Positions 25,101-35,810 are shown, counted from the first letter of the stretch. The stretch is 64,000 nt of DNA from Tigriopus japonicus (GCA_010645155.1 CM021319.1:7279265-7343264); one strand, 5' to 3'. Numbers and translations: made by a program. Notes: generated by a model from the sequence alone, not told the origin.

Positions 25101-28100
25101 CCACGCTTTCAGCTCAAGTTCCAACCCCTTGTCAATGTTTTCCTTACAATGTATAATGTACTAATATTCTAGAAACGGTCTCAGTTTTGCAAAGCACATT
25201 TTGTTTTCGAGATCCCATCTTAAACTTGCTTAATCCAAATGAATACTAACGCAAAATGGCTCTGTTTCTTCTACCTCTAAGTAGCTCATTCATAGATTCA
25301 CCTCATAGATCCTCATAGATGATGTCATCAGTTGGTCCGAGAGATCAATCTGGCCCTCCTTGAGCATTAGTGTCCAAGTGACTCTAAATGTGTGTTTTAA
25401 TCCATCAAAACCTTTATGGCATGGTGGACTTCGAGGGATAACTCTTGGCTCTGGATGGCCCATACTTACAGTCTATTACAAGGTCCTCCAAGGGAATTCG
25501 ATAGGCTGTAGAGATAATGGTGAAGCCCAAATGAAGACCCAGGAGCCATTCACGGTACTGTATTTTTGCGTCCCCTGGCTCTCTAGCTGTTTATATCGTG
25601 GGCCCTCATCCAGAACAGCTTCTATATGTGGGCCCATGATTGAATCGACTCCGGTTGTTGGGAACTTAACCCCCAAAGCTCTTTCGTTATAAACAAATTG
25701 GAGATCTTGCAATGAAGTTATTGGATTTCAGCAGAGCGGCAATGTAGACCAAGATTACGGCGGTTAAAATGAGATGGGAATAGTAATGATGGAAAATCCC
25801 ATCTTTCAATCTTTCTCACATGAGGTTGTTAGCTTTAGGATTCCAATCAACCCTTTTAGAGTGCATCCATCATCTTGGGAAATCAAGAATCAAATTCGCT
25901 TTGCATAGCACCCCTGATCCAAAGTCGAATAAAGCAGGGGTGCCACATGGGTTCGTCCAAGAGGAGCGCCTTTTTGCTTATAGCATTCAAGAGAAAATGA
26001 TGGACTCTGAAGACCCGTTGGCAGAACTAGTTAAGCAACCTATCGGGAAAATGATTGGTGTTTCCATCACTAGACTGAACAATGCGAAATAGTGTCTCTT
26101 ATGGTTTGGAACCCTTTATCCGTTGTAGAGCAAAAAAGGCCTTTGCAACCATCAAAGGTAATCTATTACATGATTGTTCTTTAAGTGTTTCGCCAAATAA
26201 TATGTTTTGGTACATTTAAGAAACATTGCAAAATTCTGACAATTATTGACTGAAATTTGCGATGGCCACCCCACTGTTTGTCTACTCTTGAGCAGCAAAT
26301 TGCACCCCCGATATAATTTGTTCATATCCTTCAATTTAAAATTTATCTCGCGATGCCATCTTTCATCGACTCTGTCTAACCAGAACTAGAGTTATCTACC
26401 TTGATTTGACCCACAAAAAGTGTGCACGGCCTAGGGTGTTGGATTCTTTATCTTTTGCTATCACCTGTTTTTGCTATTTCTCAGGTTCATCAGAGATTAA
26501 AATAGATGTCAAAGCTTTTAAGTGATCATACCCTCAGGGCCAGACATTTTGAGGAGAAAGTTCTATAAAACAGACTCCTGTGTAGTGGCAACATGGTAAC
26601 ATGGCATTCATTCCATCTAATAGACATGTAACCTTCAAGTTATGAAGTCCTTGATTTATGGGCTCAAAATGATGGCGCCATAAATCTTGAACTTGGCCAT
26701 TAGGTTTCGTTTGCATTGTCCAGATCCATCCGTGATTACACCAAGTGCATTTTTTGCCGAGGTTGACAAAGTCATGTTTCAAAACCTTGAACAACTTGCC
26801 ATCATATCTACTAACCAAGTTCCATCATCTAAGTTCAAGTGGATGAAGTTGGGTCGGTCCATGGAAACACTACATGAGTCGAATAATTGTTCATTAATCT
26901 AGGGCGTGGGTTCTCTCATCTCCACACGCCATTTGCTTAATTTACAGGAGGCACCTTGGACGAAAGAAAATTAAGATCGGGTCGAGAGGGTAATGCCATC
27001 GTAAAGTATTGGATGTATGCCAATCAACCGACTCCCTGGGAAGACGATTCTGGAATTGGAAAGCATTAACATGCGAGATGTGGCTTCATTTGGAAGTGCA
27101 TAATTTTTTTGGCTAGGAGGCGTAATAATAACTTTGTTGTCTAAGCAATGGCTGAGAAGTGTTTCATCAGAAATAGAGAGCTTAAATCGTTTCCTGATAT
27201 AACAAATGTCGAAAGTGTTTCCTTAAAAGAAGGTTGTAAAGTAAAAATAAACCTTCCTTCTTGGGAGTCTCAAAAGCCATTTTTAATGTTATATCTTTGA
27301 GTGTACAGGAAATAGTATGTTAAACGAAACACCATCTTATTAGGCATAACTTGTTTTGATGATAAAAATGTGCGGATAGAATGAATGCTGTGATTGACAA
27401 TCTTTTAGAATCTACGTTGAGCGGTAAGGAAAACAAAGGCTTAATTTTCTGCTCAATCTCAACATTGATCATCATTATGAAGTTGTTACAGTTAACGACC
27501 CATCGCAAATGACTCTTTGAGGGACGAGGTGACAATTAGACTGCTAGAGTTCGCAGTTTGGGCAAGATGCAAATCCCAAGAAGCTGAACTTGAATCCACT
27601 TTGAGGAATTTACTGTTGTAATTAGCCCTAGATCTTGGGTTGGCGGGTTATTTGTGATTCCCTGAGGCTTGAATCAGGTTCTTGTGTGTCATGTCCCTGG
27701 AAATTAATTGAACTTTATGGCATGAAAGGTGGACCTCGAACTTCTTTGGATTATACGTATGGTCAAAAGGCGGTCTTGAACTTGAGCCAATGTCAAGTAG
27801 CTAAATCTAAACAACAGGCTTTGATCCGAATGAAAACTACCCAATTTGATGGTAAATGCAGGTATTTATAAATTTTTGAGCTTCTTTATCATCCATTCTT
27901 CTTATACACCTCGAGTGAAAACAAGAGTGGTCAAGGTATAAGAATGATAATAAAATAATAAGAATTATAAAGAAGTAAAAGATGAGCGAAATTTCTTTTC
28001 AAAATATCACTCAACCTGTCTGCACATGCCCTTCAACAATTTGACATTTTGGTAGTCTTTTACAATAAAATCAATTCTAAAACAGATTCTCATCCCAATA

Positions 28101-28748
28101 TGCGATAAGTCCTTAAGAAAAAGCACCTCAACTTGTGGGAACTTTTTGCACCTAAATTATTAGGAACACTTTTCTTCTGGACATCTCACTGAGTTATTTA
28201 CACAGACAAAAAGAAAAACAACATATAGAAAGAGCAATACCGAAAGCAGATTGTTAAATGTATTTTAATTGATCAACAACGTCAGCAATAAGTCATGCTC
28301 AAACAAAGAAATATCCCACCAAAATGGCCTACGTCCAGGATCAATGCAGTTCACGATTGAAGTTTATGTTTTGCACACCATGTAAATTAAGCTCCCAAAC
28401 ATGTGTTTGAAATGAAATATCAAGGTTGCACGTAAGTAGTGGGCATCATTGGTATAATTGCTTCAAAAGGGGAGGGCAATTTCCAGATCATTAGCATGAA
28501 CTCATTATCCCGATCAGGTGTTGTGATCTGGTAACTTAGTTGCTCGTTCATTTTGCCTAGAGACGCTTGTTTTGCCTAAGGATCTTGCGGAAAGTCAAGC
28601 CCCAATCAATGAGCGAGGCCGATGTTGCATCAGGTTAAGTTGAGTGATGTCTGTGATCTTACAACGGGCATCTCCATGTTTATGGAGGTACCAAACTGAT
28701 CCAGACACACCTCAGCCTAGTACTTTCAGAACTGCTTTCTCTACGCAT

Positions 28749-28848
28749 NNNNNNNNNNNNNNNNNNNNNNNNNNNNNNNNNNNNNNNNNNNNNNNNNNNN
28801 NNNNNNNNNNNNNNNNNNNNNNNNNNNNNNNNNNNNNNNNNNNNNNNN
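28749..28848. other. Assembly gap (100 N)
   Basis: Exactly 100 N, probably a placeholder of unknown true size. The coding tail that emerges on the right is rich in Gly, Tyr and His, so the missing sequence is probably a tandemly repeated coding stretch that did not assemble. Confidence 0.9.
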
Positions 28849-28849
28849 C

Positions 28850-28909
28850 GGCCATGGTGGTTACAGCCGTGGATATAGTGGACATCACGGATACGGCTAT
28901 GGCAAATAA
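28850..28909 (+). CDS. C-terminal end of a Gly/Tyr/His-rich small protein (5' part in gap)
   Basis: Directly after the gap one frame reads GHGGYSRGYSGHHGYGYGK and then TAA at 28907-28909. Composition of this kind (GYG and GHGG repeats) is typical of arthropod glycine-rich secreted proteins, including cuticle-associated and antimicrobial families. The exact family cannot be told from 19 residues. TAGTACTTTCAG ending at 28729 could be a splice acceptor for the missing exon's start. Other frames through the gap give no sensible protein. Partial gene; identity inferred from composition only. Confidence 0.5.
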   Translation, partial: GHGGYSRGYSGHHGYGYGK

Positions 28910-29144
28910 AAACTACACACTAAATGTGATTGAAAAGCAAATGCTTGCCCAAACTACCTACAAATTGATTTTTGGTTCGGAAATACATTTCGAATTGATA
29001 TTTTTGGTCCATTTGATTTGGTTTGAAGTTTACTTCTTATTAAATGAAAACATACTAGTGATAAGTAGAGCTTGAGAAACATCTAAGAAATCCCTAACTG
29101 TGCAGGTATTTTTGAAATGGTAGCCATCTCTTTCACCCAACAAT

Positions 29145-29340
29145 GATCTCCCCTGTAGGTTTCCACTAAGTGATCTCCGCCAAGGTGAACTCCCCTAGTC
29201 TCTAAACTCCCCTAGCACTTATCAACACCAGGGTAAACTCCCCCCCAACAATCAACTCCGCGAAGATGCACCCCACCATGGTAAACTCCGCCACGGTAAA
29301 CTCCGCCACGGTAAACTCCGCCACGGTAAACTTCGCCACA
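29145..29340 (+). mobile_element. Left arm of a foldback-like inverted repeat, with a 15-bp minisatellite
   Basis: Starting GATCTCCCCTGTAGGTTTCCAC, the segment passes through CCCCAACAATCAACTCCGC. It ends in about four tandem 15-bp units GGTAAACTCCGCCAC (about 29279-29339). The same landmarks appear in the same order, reverse-complemented, at 34247-34737. This is the layout of foldback-type elements, whose long inverted arms consist of short tandem repeats. No transposase is visible. Confidence 0.6.
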
Positions 29341-30277
29341 ATTGTTTCATCCACAATCAGGGGTTTAAAGGCCCTTATAATTAATTGCCAAAATGGACTA
29401 GAACCAAATAGGCATCCTCTGGCCCAGACACTAGGTTCATTGCCTTGATAGCTGTGAGGACCTAATACCTGGGCTTGATTTGTTAGACCTACCTTCAGGC
29501 CTCCGGTTATAAAGCACCCCAAAAATGGGCTTCCAAGATATGCTTTTCCCTAATGAGGGAATCAAGCAAACCAAATACACGGTGCGGAAGAGAAAACTGC
29601 GTGTCTAGATAAAAAACTGAAACGGCTTTAAATTTTTAAAATTTCATTTCATTTCATTTAAATTTTCAGGGATATTTAATAGCAAGTTAAATTTAACCAA
29701 TCTTCAATATGGCCAATTTCCAAAATTGGTGACAAAATCTGGTGGTGTCCAGAAATCTTTAGTGATTTCTGGCAGACAGGCTCCGACAACAGACAATGGT
29801 AGAGTACATGAACGGGTAGAACTGGGTTTCGTCGGCTTCTTTTGGACAATGGGAAAGATGGTTGACGTCGATTCCCACAGAATCCACCAATTTGGGCTCC
29901 AATGAGTTCAGCAGGTTTGCAAAAGGTCGAGCAGGTCCATTATGAACATCACAGGAATGAGAGCTTTCAAATGGGAGAGACTCCAGAATTTTGGATTGTG
30001 TAATATTCAAAGAAGGTATGAAAGGTATCTGATACTGTATGTCTCCAAGAGCATTTAGGGGTTTTGTCCTAACCCAGGATTTGGGGTCACCTGTAGCGAC
30101 CGTACAGGTTTTACTTGTGCTCTGAGAGCACCTCCAAATCCCAAGGAATCCAGGCTAGTCCGAACAATGATGTCCTTCTCTCATCTTTGTCGGGCTCCTT
30201 CATTGTTCAATCTTTTGCCCATTAGTCTTCGTCGGGAATATGTAGGAGCTGATCCTTCAAAAACTTTTAAAGCAGGG
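29341..30277. other. Unassigned sequence between foldback-like arm and inner element
   Basis: Includes an ATTTC pentanucleotide run (about 29640-29660). No gene seen. Confidence 0.5.
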
Positions 30278-30299
30278 TTATAATATAGGGACAGGAATT

Positions 30300-30485
30300 T
30301 TAGACGAATAAAACTGTCAAAATAGACAAATAAAAGTACCTGATTAGATGAATAAAAACGAATAAAATTGCCCGATTAGAAGAAAAAAGACGAATAAAAG
30401 GCTTCATTAGACGAAAAAGGCGAAAAAACTGACAAATACGACAAAAAAGACGAAAAAAACTAACTTACACGACAAAAAAGACTAA
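30300..30485 (+). repeat. Subterminal GACGAATAAA-type degenerate array, left
   Basis: At least ten imperfect copies of ATTAGACGAATAAA-like words separated by a few bases. A phrase shared with the right array is AAATTGCC.GATTAGA. Confidence 0.6.
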
Positions 30486-30530
30486 TGTATTTAGATAAGA
30501 TTTAGGTAAAGAGGATAAAAAGAGCATTCC

Positions 30531-30580
30531 CAATAGAGGATTTTAAACCAAGCTTGAAAAATTCGCCAATAGATGACGGG
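30531..30580 (-). repeat. Inverted partner of 32522-32572
   Basis: About 47 bp from CAATAGAGGATT through ACCAAGCTTGAAAAA to CGCCAATAGATG. It is the near-perfect reverse complement of 32522-32572, with a few mismatches. Confidence 0.7.
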
Positions 30581-32023
30581 GAGGTTGGGTAAGTAAAGAG
30601 AAAAGACTTGTGACACAGATATAGGCGCGAAGCGCCTAGATTCCCAACCTTGAAGGTCCATCTATTGACGGATATTTGAAATTCGGTACCGAGATGGACT
30701 TAGTCGTTTTTTCCAAACTCAGTGAATCAGAACTCAAGCACAAACATACACAGATATGACAAACTGAGCTAATTGGGAGCTTTGTTTTGAAGGAAAAGTC
30801 ACAATTTGTTGTTGTACTGCATTCAGTTACTGCTGAAAAACAAGTATGTCCAAACTAATTACTCATAGCCATCTGCTTTTACAGCCACCAAACTTATTTC
30901 CACCTTCAAAATGATTTGATAGGATATTTCAAGACAATATCTTATTTCCAAACGAGTGGTTTGGCAGAAGGACTGTTATCATTTACATGTCAAATAATTG
31001 CATGCTAAGAGCAATTGTGTTTATTGCGTAAATAAGCAATTAAAACCCCTAAGAAATATCAGAACTCAAATTTGAAATTTGTTTATATGTCTGCAACATG
31101 TAATTTATCCCAATACAAACAAAGATTTTCATGTGTGGAGCAAGTAAATTTGGACATGCTAAGCTGAAAACTGGAAAAGTGGAAATTCAACAACTTTCCC
31201 CACATTCTGTGTCTTCAGCAAAAAGTAGTCTTTTAAGACCTGGTAGTATGTCGCATCTAGGGATATCTATGAACTTGAGATGTTGTGATCTTGCATGCAT
31301 TGTGACTGAAGTGTAAAGTAAAAAAAGCGTTTTGAAAAAATACACATATCATATCATCATATTGAACTAGCTGTATCTTTTCAAAAGCCAAGGAACATTG
31401 TCCTGTGTGTTTTAAAGCAATATATCATTTGAAGTCTTTAGTTAATGGCTGGGCTTTTTGTTTCCATCCACGATGTTCAATTCCGGAATTTTTTTCAACA
31501 TTCCTATCAAGTGGCCACACTGAAGACCATCCCTTTATTCCTCGGTTGCTCCATGGACAGGGTTGCCGTTTAAAAAACAGTTTAGCAACTTGGACAAATT
31601 AACCACCCTAAAAATTGTGATGTTGACGCACCATTTATAAATTCAATGCCAAGTGAAGTTCTCCGATATCTAAGATTCTATTTGAAAATGCAACTTTGAA
31701 CCTGTCTCTCATGGCACCAAAACGGAAACTTCAATGATTCCCTAGGAAACTCCGATTCTCATGTTAGTTGACATTTATCCCGGTAGAGAAGCAAATTCCA
31801 ACCAGAAGCGTCTTTGATGGTCAACACCGCCATCTATTGATGATTACTTTCAAATTTGAAACCGAGATGGACTTAGTCGATTTGAGCCCAGTGGGCTTGG
31901 TTGAGCATGCGCGCAATACCTGTTTTTCGGTTTCAACTTCAGAGTTGCGCCGCAAGAGTCCCTCGTAGGGTTGGGAGTCTCCCTCACTGGAAGTGTGGCC
32001 AAGCCGTCTCTGCTTGTGAGCTT

Positions 32024-32472
32024 GTTTGTTTGTTAAGGAGTCAGAACGCAGCTTCGCAACTGCGATCTGATAGAGGGTGTCCGCCATATGGGGAAATTGC
32101 CGCTCCACTTGGACAAGTTAACAAGCAAGCATTAATTTTTACCTCACCCTCGGGAATGACCCCAGGTTCGCCCATTTAAGCCGTCAAGGGCCGTGACTTC
32201 TGCATGTAACTTAATACCACAGGCCACTGGGACTCGGCAAGCCCGGGATCGAACCGTGGCTTGCCTAGTGATTGGGATTGAAAGACAGTTCAATGCTAAA
32301 TTTTGACTCCAAAGAGTTGAGTTTGGAAAGTTGTGTGTTGCATTTGAAAGACGGTTCAAATGCTAAATATTGACTCCGAAGAGTTGAGTTTGAGGGTGGC
32401 AGTCAGCCGGGATCGAGCCCCAGCTATCTGAACGACACACCGACACAGTACGCACTACGCCATGTCTCACCC
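32024..32472 (-). mobile_element. tRNA-derived SINE, copy A (dimeric)
   Basis: Read on the minus strand, the element starts near 32472 as GGGTGAGACATGGCGTAGTGCG, an A-box-like start. It has two polymerase III B-box-like words about 160 bp apart. The better one, GGTTCGATCCCGGG, is the complement of 32243-32256; the other, GGCTCGATCCC, has one change from consensus (complement of 32409-32419). It ends in an ACAAACAAAC-type tail at about 32024-32035. The whole matches 37710-38092 closely. Two tRNA-like halves in one unit suggest a dimeric SINE. It would depend on a LINE in trans; no LINE is seen here. Confidence 0.65.
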
Positions 32473-32521
32473 CTATTGTGAGACTTGTGAGCTTAGTGCT
32501 TAGTACTTGGCCCCTCTTTGA

Positions 32522-32572
32522 CGCCATCTATTGGCGATTTTTTCAAGCTTGGTTTAGAATCCTCTATTGAGG
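32522..32572 (+). repeat. Inverted partner of 30531-30580
   Basis: Contains CGCCATCTATTGGCGATT and ACCAAGCTTG in reverse orientation relative to 30531-30580. The motif CCATCTATTG also appears at 30658 and 31830, in a direct-repeat pair that ends GAGATGGACTTAGTCG. Confidence 0.65.
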
Positions 32573-33449
32573 GGAACAGCTACCCCCTTGTGCAAAACGG
32601 CAAAATCTAAAAAAATAACAAACGAAAAAGTGCCGAATGATCAAGAAATGGTCAATGGTCAACCGCCCTTATTTCAATGTTTTCAATAGAGCAATATTAA
32701 GAAGCAGGTTTGCTGACACATTAGTTGTTCGCATAGTCAGATAGGCTTTCAATCCAATGGGAGTGATTACTGTACCATTTTAAAACGAATTTAACGTAAA
32801 ACGATTACGTTAGTAGTGTAGGCTTGCCAAAAAATCTCAGTTTTCAAGGGTCAGATTTTCGATAAATGTTGCAAGTATTGCAAAGTAATTTGAAAACAAA
32901 TGGAGAAATTGGAAGCCTTCAATTAAACAAAATATTTGTTTTTAGGTTTAGTTGCCTTATGAACCGATCTCCTCTGGCCATCTTGTTATTCAAAGTCGGG
33001 CATTCCTAATTTCAAAATTCGGAAGAACCCTCTCAACTTATGTAACGAAATTTTAGATAAAAGCAACAAAACATACTTTTTTGCTAAAACAATTTTAAGA
33101 ATTGCTATTTCAACTTCAAGTTGTGCAGATAAGAAAAGCATTGTTGCAATTACCAGACCTAAACCTTCGTTTTAGTTACCTCGCACGCTCATCAGAAACA
33201 CAGGTCTTCCGAACCTTTTTTCCCGCCAAAAATGATAGTAATTGCTGTAATAGTAGTGACCTTTTCTTTCTGTGTCTGTCTGAAAACTCTACTAGTTAAA
33301 ATACAAGTATGGATCATATTTTGCACGAGCAATAACGCAACTGATAATCAAACTATTACTTTGGCCCAAGTTTTTTGTAGTTGAACTTTTTAAAAAATGT
33401 CTATTTGCTTTAAAATTTGAGAAAAAAACAAAAGAATCAAATTTTTGAT

Positions 33450-33600
33450 TAATCAGACGAAAAAAGTTGAGTGAAATTGCCGGATTAGACGAAAAAAGAT
33501 GAATAAAATCTAAATTAGACGAATAAATTTATCGCGACGAATGAGAGTAAAAAGACGAATAAAGAAGAAAAAAGACGAACAAGTTTATTCGTCTAAAGTT
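33450..33600 (+). repeat. Subterminal GACGAATAAA-type degenerate array, right
   Basis: Imperfect copies of TTAGACGAAAAAAGATGAATAAA-like units in the same direction as the left array. They end in a local hairpin, AGACGAA...TTCGTCT, where the terminal inverted repeat flips. Confidence 0.6.
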
Positions 33601-33906
33601 CCTGTCCCTAGTTATAAATTTTTATTAATACTATTCCTGATCAAACCACTATCCAAGGGTTGTACAGATCTGCCAACAGTAATTTGTTGGTAAACCATAT
33701 TTCGTATAAATAATGATTGTTTAAATTATTTTATCTATGATTTATTTTTGCAGGGAATCACATTCCTTGTACCGGTAGTAAAAAACCGCAACCAACCCAA
33801 ATAATCTCTTCACAATTTATTGCTACGAATAGTTCCATCTCATACAGTCGTATTTTCTGGTTACAATTGAAACCACATAAAAAACTGACCAAAAAGGGAC
33901 GGAACG

Positions 33907-33995
33907 ACGGTAAACTCCGCCACGGCAAACACTGCCACGGTAAACTCCGCCATGGTACACTCCGCCACGTTAAACTCAGCCACTCCCCCAATAAT
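33907..33995 (+). repeat. 15-bp minisatellite, plus orientation, second block
   Basis: About six units of the GGTAAACTCCGCCAC family, slightly degenerate (for example GGTACACTCCGCCAC). About 250 bp further on, the same unit resumes in the opposite orientation (34247-34680). Confidence 0.85.
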
Positions 33996-34246
33996 GATAT
34001 CCACCACAAGAAATTGCACCACTGTAAAAGCCGCGACAAAATAAACTCCTCCCCTGTCAAATTTCTTTTTGTTAGAAAGATCACCTCTTACGATTTCACC
34101 GAGACAATGAAAAACCAACTACATGTTAACTAAATCCGTTCATGGCCTACCCTGTGGACTTTGGGTGGGTGTTGAGTGACATTCATTGATTCATCAGCAC
34201 TATTATGGCACAATAACCTAGAGCATTGCAGCGAGATGTCTTGGGG

Positions 34247-34737
34247 TAGAGTTTGCCGTGGCGGAAATCCCTTTTGGGGGAGTTTACCATGGCGGACTTT
34301 ACCATAGGGGAGTTTACAGTGGCGGAGTTTGCCATGTTGGAGTTTACCATGGCGGAGTTCACCGTAGTAGCGTTTGCCGTGGCGGAAATCACTTTTGGGG
34401 GAGTTTACCATGGCGGACTTTACCATAGGGGAGTTTACAGTGGCGGAGTTTGCCATGTTAGAGTTTACCATGGCGGAGTTCACCGTAGTAGCGTTTGCCG
34501 TGGTGGAAATCACTTTTGGGGGAGTTTGCCATGGTGGAGTTTACCGTGACGGAGTTTGCCTTGTCGGAGTTTGCCATGGGGGAGTTTACAGTGGCGGAGT
34601 TTGGCGTGGTGGAGTTTGGCGTGGTGGAGTTTGCCGTGGCGGAGTTTAACGTGGCGGAGTTTAATGTTGGCGGAGTTGATTGTTGGGGGTGTTTAACTTT
34701 GTGGAGATTACCTGGTGGAAACCTACAGGGGGAGATC
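34247..34737 (-). mobile_element. Right arm of the foldback-like inverted repeat: 15-bp minisatellite with 121-bp higher-order unit
   Basis: Roughly 30 copies of GTGGCGGAGTTTACC-type 15-mers. They are organised into two nearly identical 121-bp blocks starting at 34253 and 34374, with a third, divergent one from 34495. The outer edge (34655-34737) carries GCGGAGTTGATTGTTGGGGG and GTGGAAACCTACAGGGGGAGATC. These are the inverted counterparts of the outer edge of 29145-29340. The 15-bp period leaves all frames widely open, giving low-complexity five-residue repeats such as AEFTV/GEFTM. I regard these as by-products of the period. Confidence 0.65.
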
Positions 34738-35167
34738 AATCTTAGGGGAGGTGTATGGGAACCAAAATAGAAGTCTTTACGATGCATGTACAGTGCATAT
34801 TTCTCATATTGCTTTAAATTATTTGATAAAATCACTTTTTACACAGTTGTCATCAAAAATGAGTGCCAAAAGTTCGGCCAATTTTTGTTTTCATTGCTGA
34901 TTTATTTCCCAGCCCAAGCATTAGAGATATTTAAAACCAAAGTTTTCAATCAGTTGGTACAATAAATAAATGTATCATTGATCAATCTCAGCAAAAGTAA
35001 AAACATATAGTAGAATACCTACTTATGGACATAAAAGCCACTGTAGCCCCATAATTTGTATATTAAAACGTAGCATTTTTAAAGCATTTTCACTTTTCCA
35101 ACTAGCATTTTTGGCGTTGATTTGCTGTTGGCTAGCATCATTGCTCCGAGAAAATCCATGAAATTGT
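34738..35167. other. Unassigned AT-rich spacer
   Basis: No gene or paired repeat seen between the foldback-like arm and the next minisatellite. Confidence 0.5.
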
Positions 35168-35370
35168 TGACTTAGAAAAAGAGATCGAAAATTTTTGACC
35201 TAAAAACAAGATCGAAAGTTTTTGACCAAAAAACGAGATCGAGTTTTGACCTAAAAAACGAGATCAAATATTTTTAAACTAAAACACGAGATCAAATATT
35301 TTTGACCTAAAACACGAGATCAAATTTTTTTGACCTAAATAACGAGATCAAAAATGTTTGACCTAAAAAC
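35168..35370. repeat. Tandem repeat, unit about 31 bp
   Basis: Six or seven degenerate units with the core ACGAGATCAAA.TTTTTGACCTAAA. The array abuts a different minisatellite at 35378. Confidence 0.8.
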
Positions 35371-35377
35371 AAACACC

Positions 35378-35810
35378 ACGAGCTTGTAACAAACGACAGA
35401 ACGAGCTTGTAACAAACCACAAAACGATCTTGTAACAAACGACAGAACGAGCTTGTAACAAACAACAGAACGAGCTTGTAACAAACGACAGAACTAGCCC
35501 TCTAGACAGATCGAGCTTGTAACGACAGAACGAGCTTGTAACGACAGAACGAGCTTATAACGACAGAACGAGCTTGTAACGACAGAACAAGCTTGTAACA
35601 AACAACAGAACGAGCTTGTGACAAACAACAGAACGAGCTTGTAACAAACGGCAGATCGAGCTTGTAACGACAGAACGAGCTTGGCACGACAGAACGAGCT
35701 TGTAACAAACGACGAAACGAGCTTGTAACAAACGACGGAACGAGCTTGTAATGACAAAACGAGCTTGTAACGAGAGGAAGAGCTTGTAACGAGAGGAAGA
35801 ACATGTAAGA
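35378..35810. repeat. Minisatellite with mixed 23-bp and 19-bp units
   Basis: Units share ACGAGCTTGTAAC. The long form then reads AAACGACAGA; the short form lacks AAAC and reads GACAGA. About 19 units are present, with the last two changed to GAGAGGAAG. Frames across it on the minus strand give only Tyr-Lys-Leu-Val type repeats and are not believable genes. Confidence 0.9.

Larger units (their letters stand above)
15998..28640. other. Long intergenic or intronic stretch without recognised gene
   Basis: About 12.6 kb in which every open frame is short and without a recognisable domain. Simple repeats at 17825-17859 (GA-rich) and 19103-19121 (ATGG) are listed separately. The minus-strand frame at 24710-24961 starts with a basic then hydrophobic stretch but has no other support. 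I see no transposon ends I can pair here. Confidence 0.5.
32024..33246. repeat. Large dispersed repeat, copy A
   Basis: Similarity to 37710-38667 covers the SINE and continues about 500 bp past its head. Shared blocks include ACCGATCTCCTCTGGCCATC and GGAAGAACCCTCTCA. Copy A carries about 280 extra bases after the SINE (about 32474-32750) that copy B lacks. Confidence 0.75.
30286..33610. mobile_element. 3.3-kb element with 27-bp terminal inverted repeats
   Basis: The left end (30286-30312) starts TAGGGACAGGAA and runs into TTTAGACGAATAAA. The right end (33584-33610) is its reverse complement with one mismatch in 27 bp. TTATAA occurs just outside both ends (30278-30283 and 33612-33617), though offset by 2 and 1 bases, so the exact target duplication is uncertain. 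Subterminal arrays of GACGAATAAA-like words lie next to both ends (about 30300-30485 and 33450-33600). They run in the same direction at each side rather than inverted. Coding capacity is lacking: frames are all under about 100 codons. It lies inside the foldback-like arms and contains a SINE. Superfamily unknown; TAGGG-type ends recall hAT but are not decisive. Confidence 0.6.

Noticed and set aside
34253..34649. Open frames encoding AEFTV-type pentads, resembling pentapeptide-repeat proteins
   Set aside because: The frames are forced by the 15-bp period, exist on both strands, shift at each 121-bp block and have no non-repeat domain or splice context.
35378..35810. CRISPR-like direct repeats
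   Set aside because: Units are contiguous without unique spacers, and the genome is eukaryotic; this is a minisatellite.
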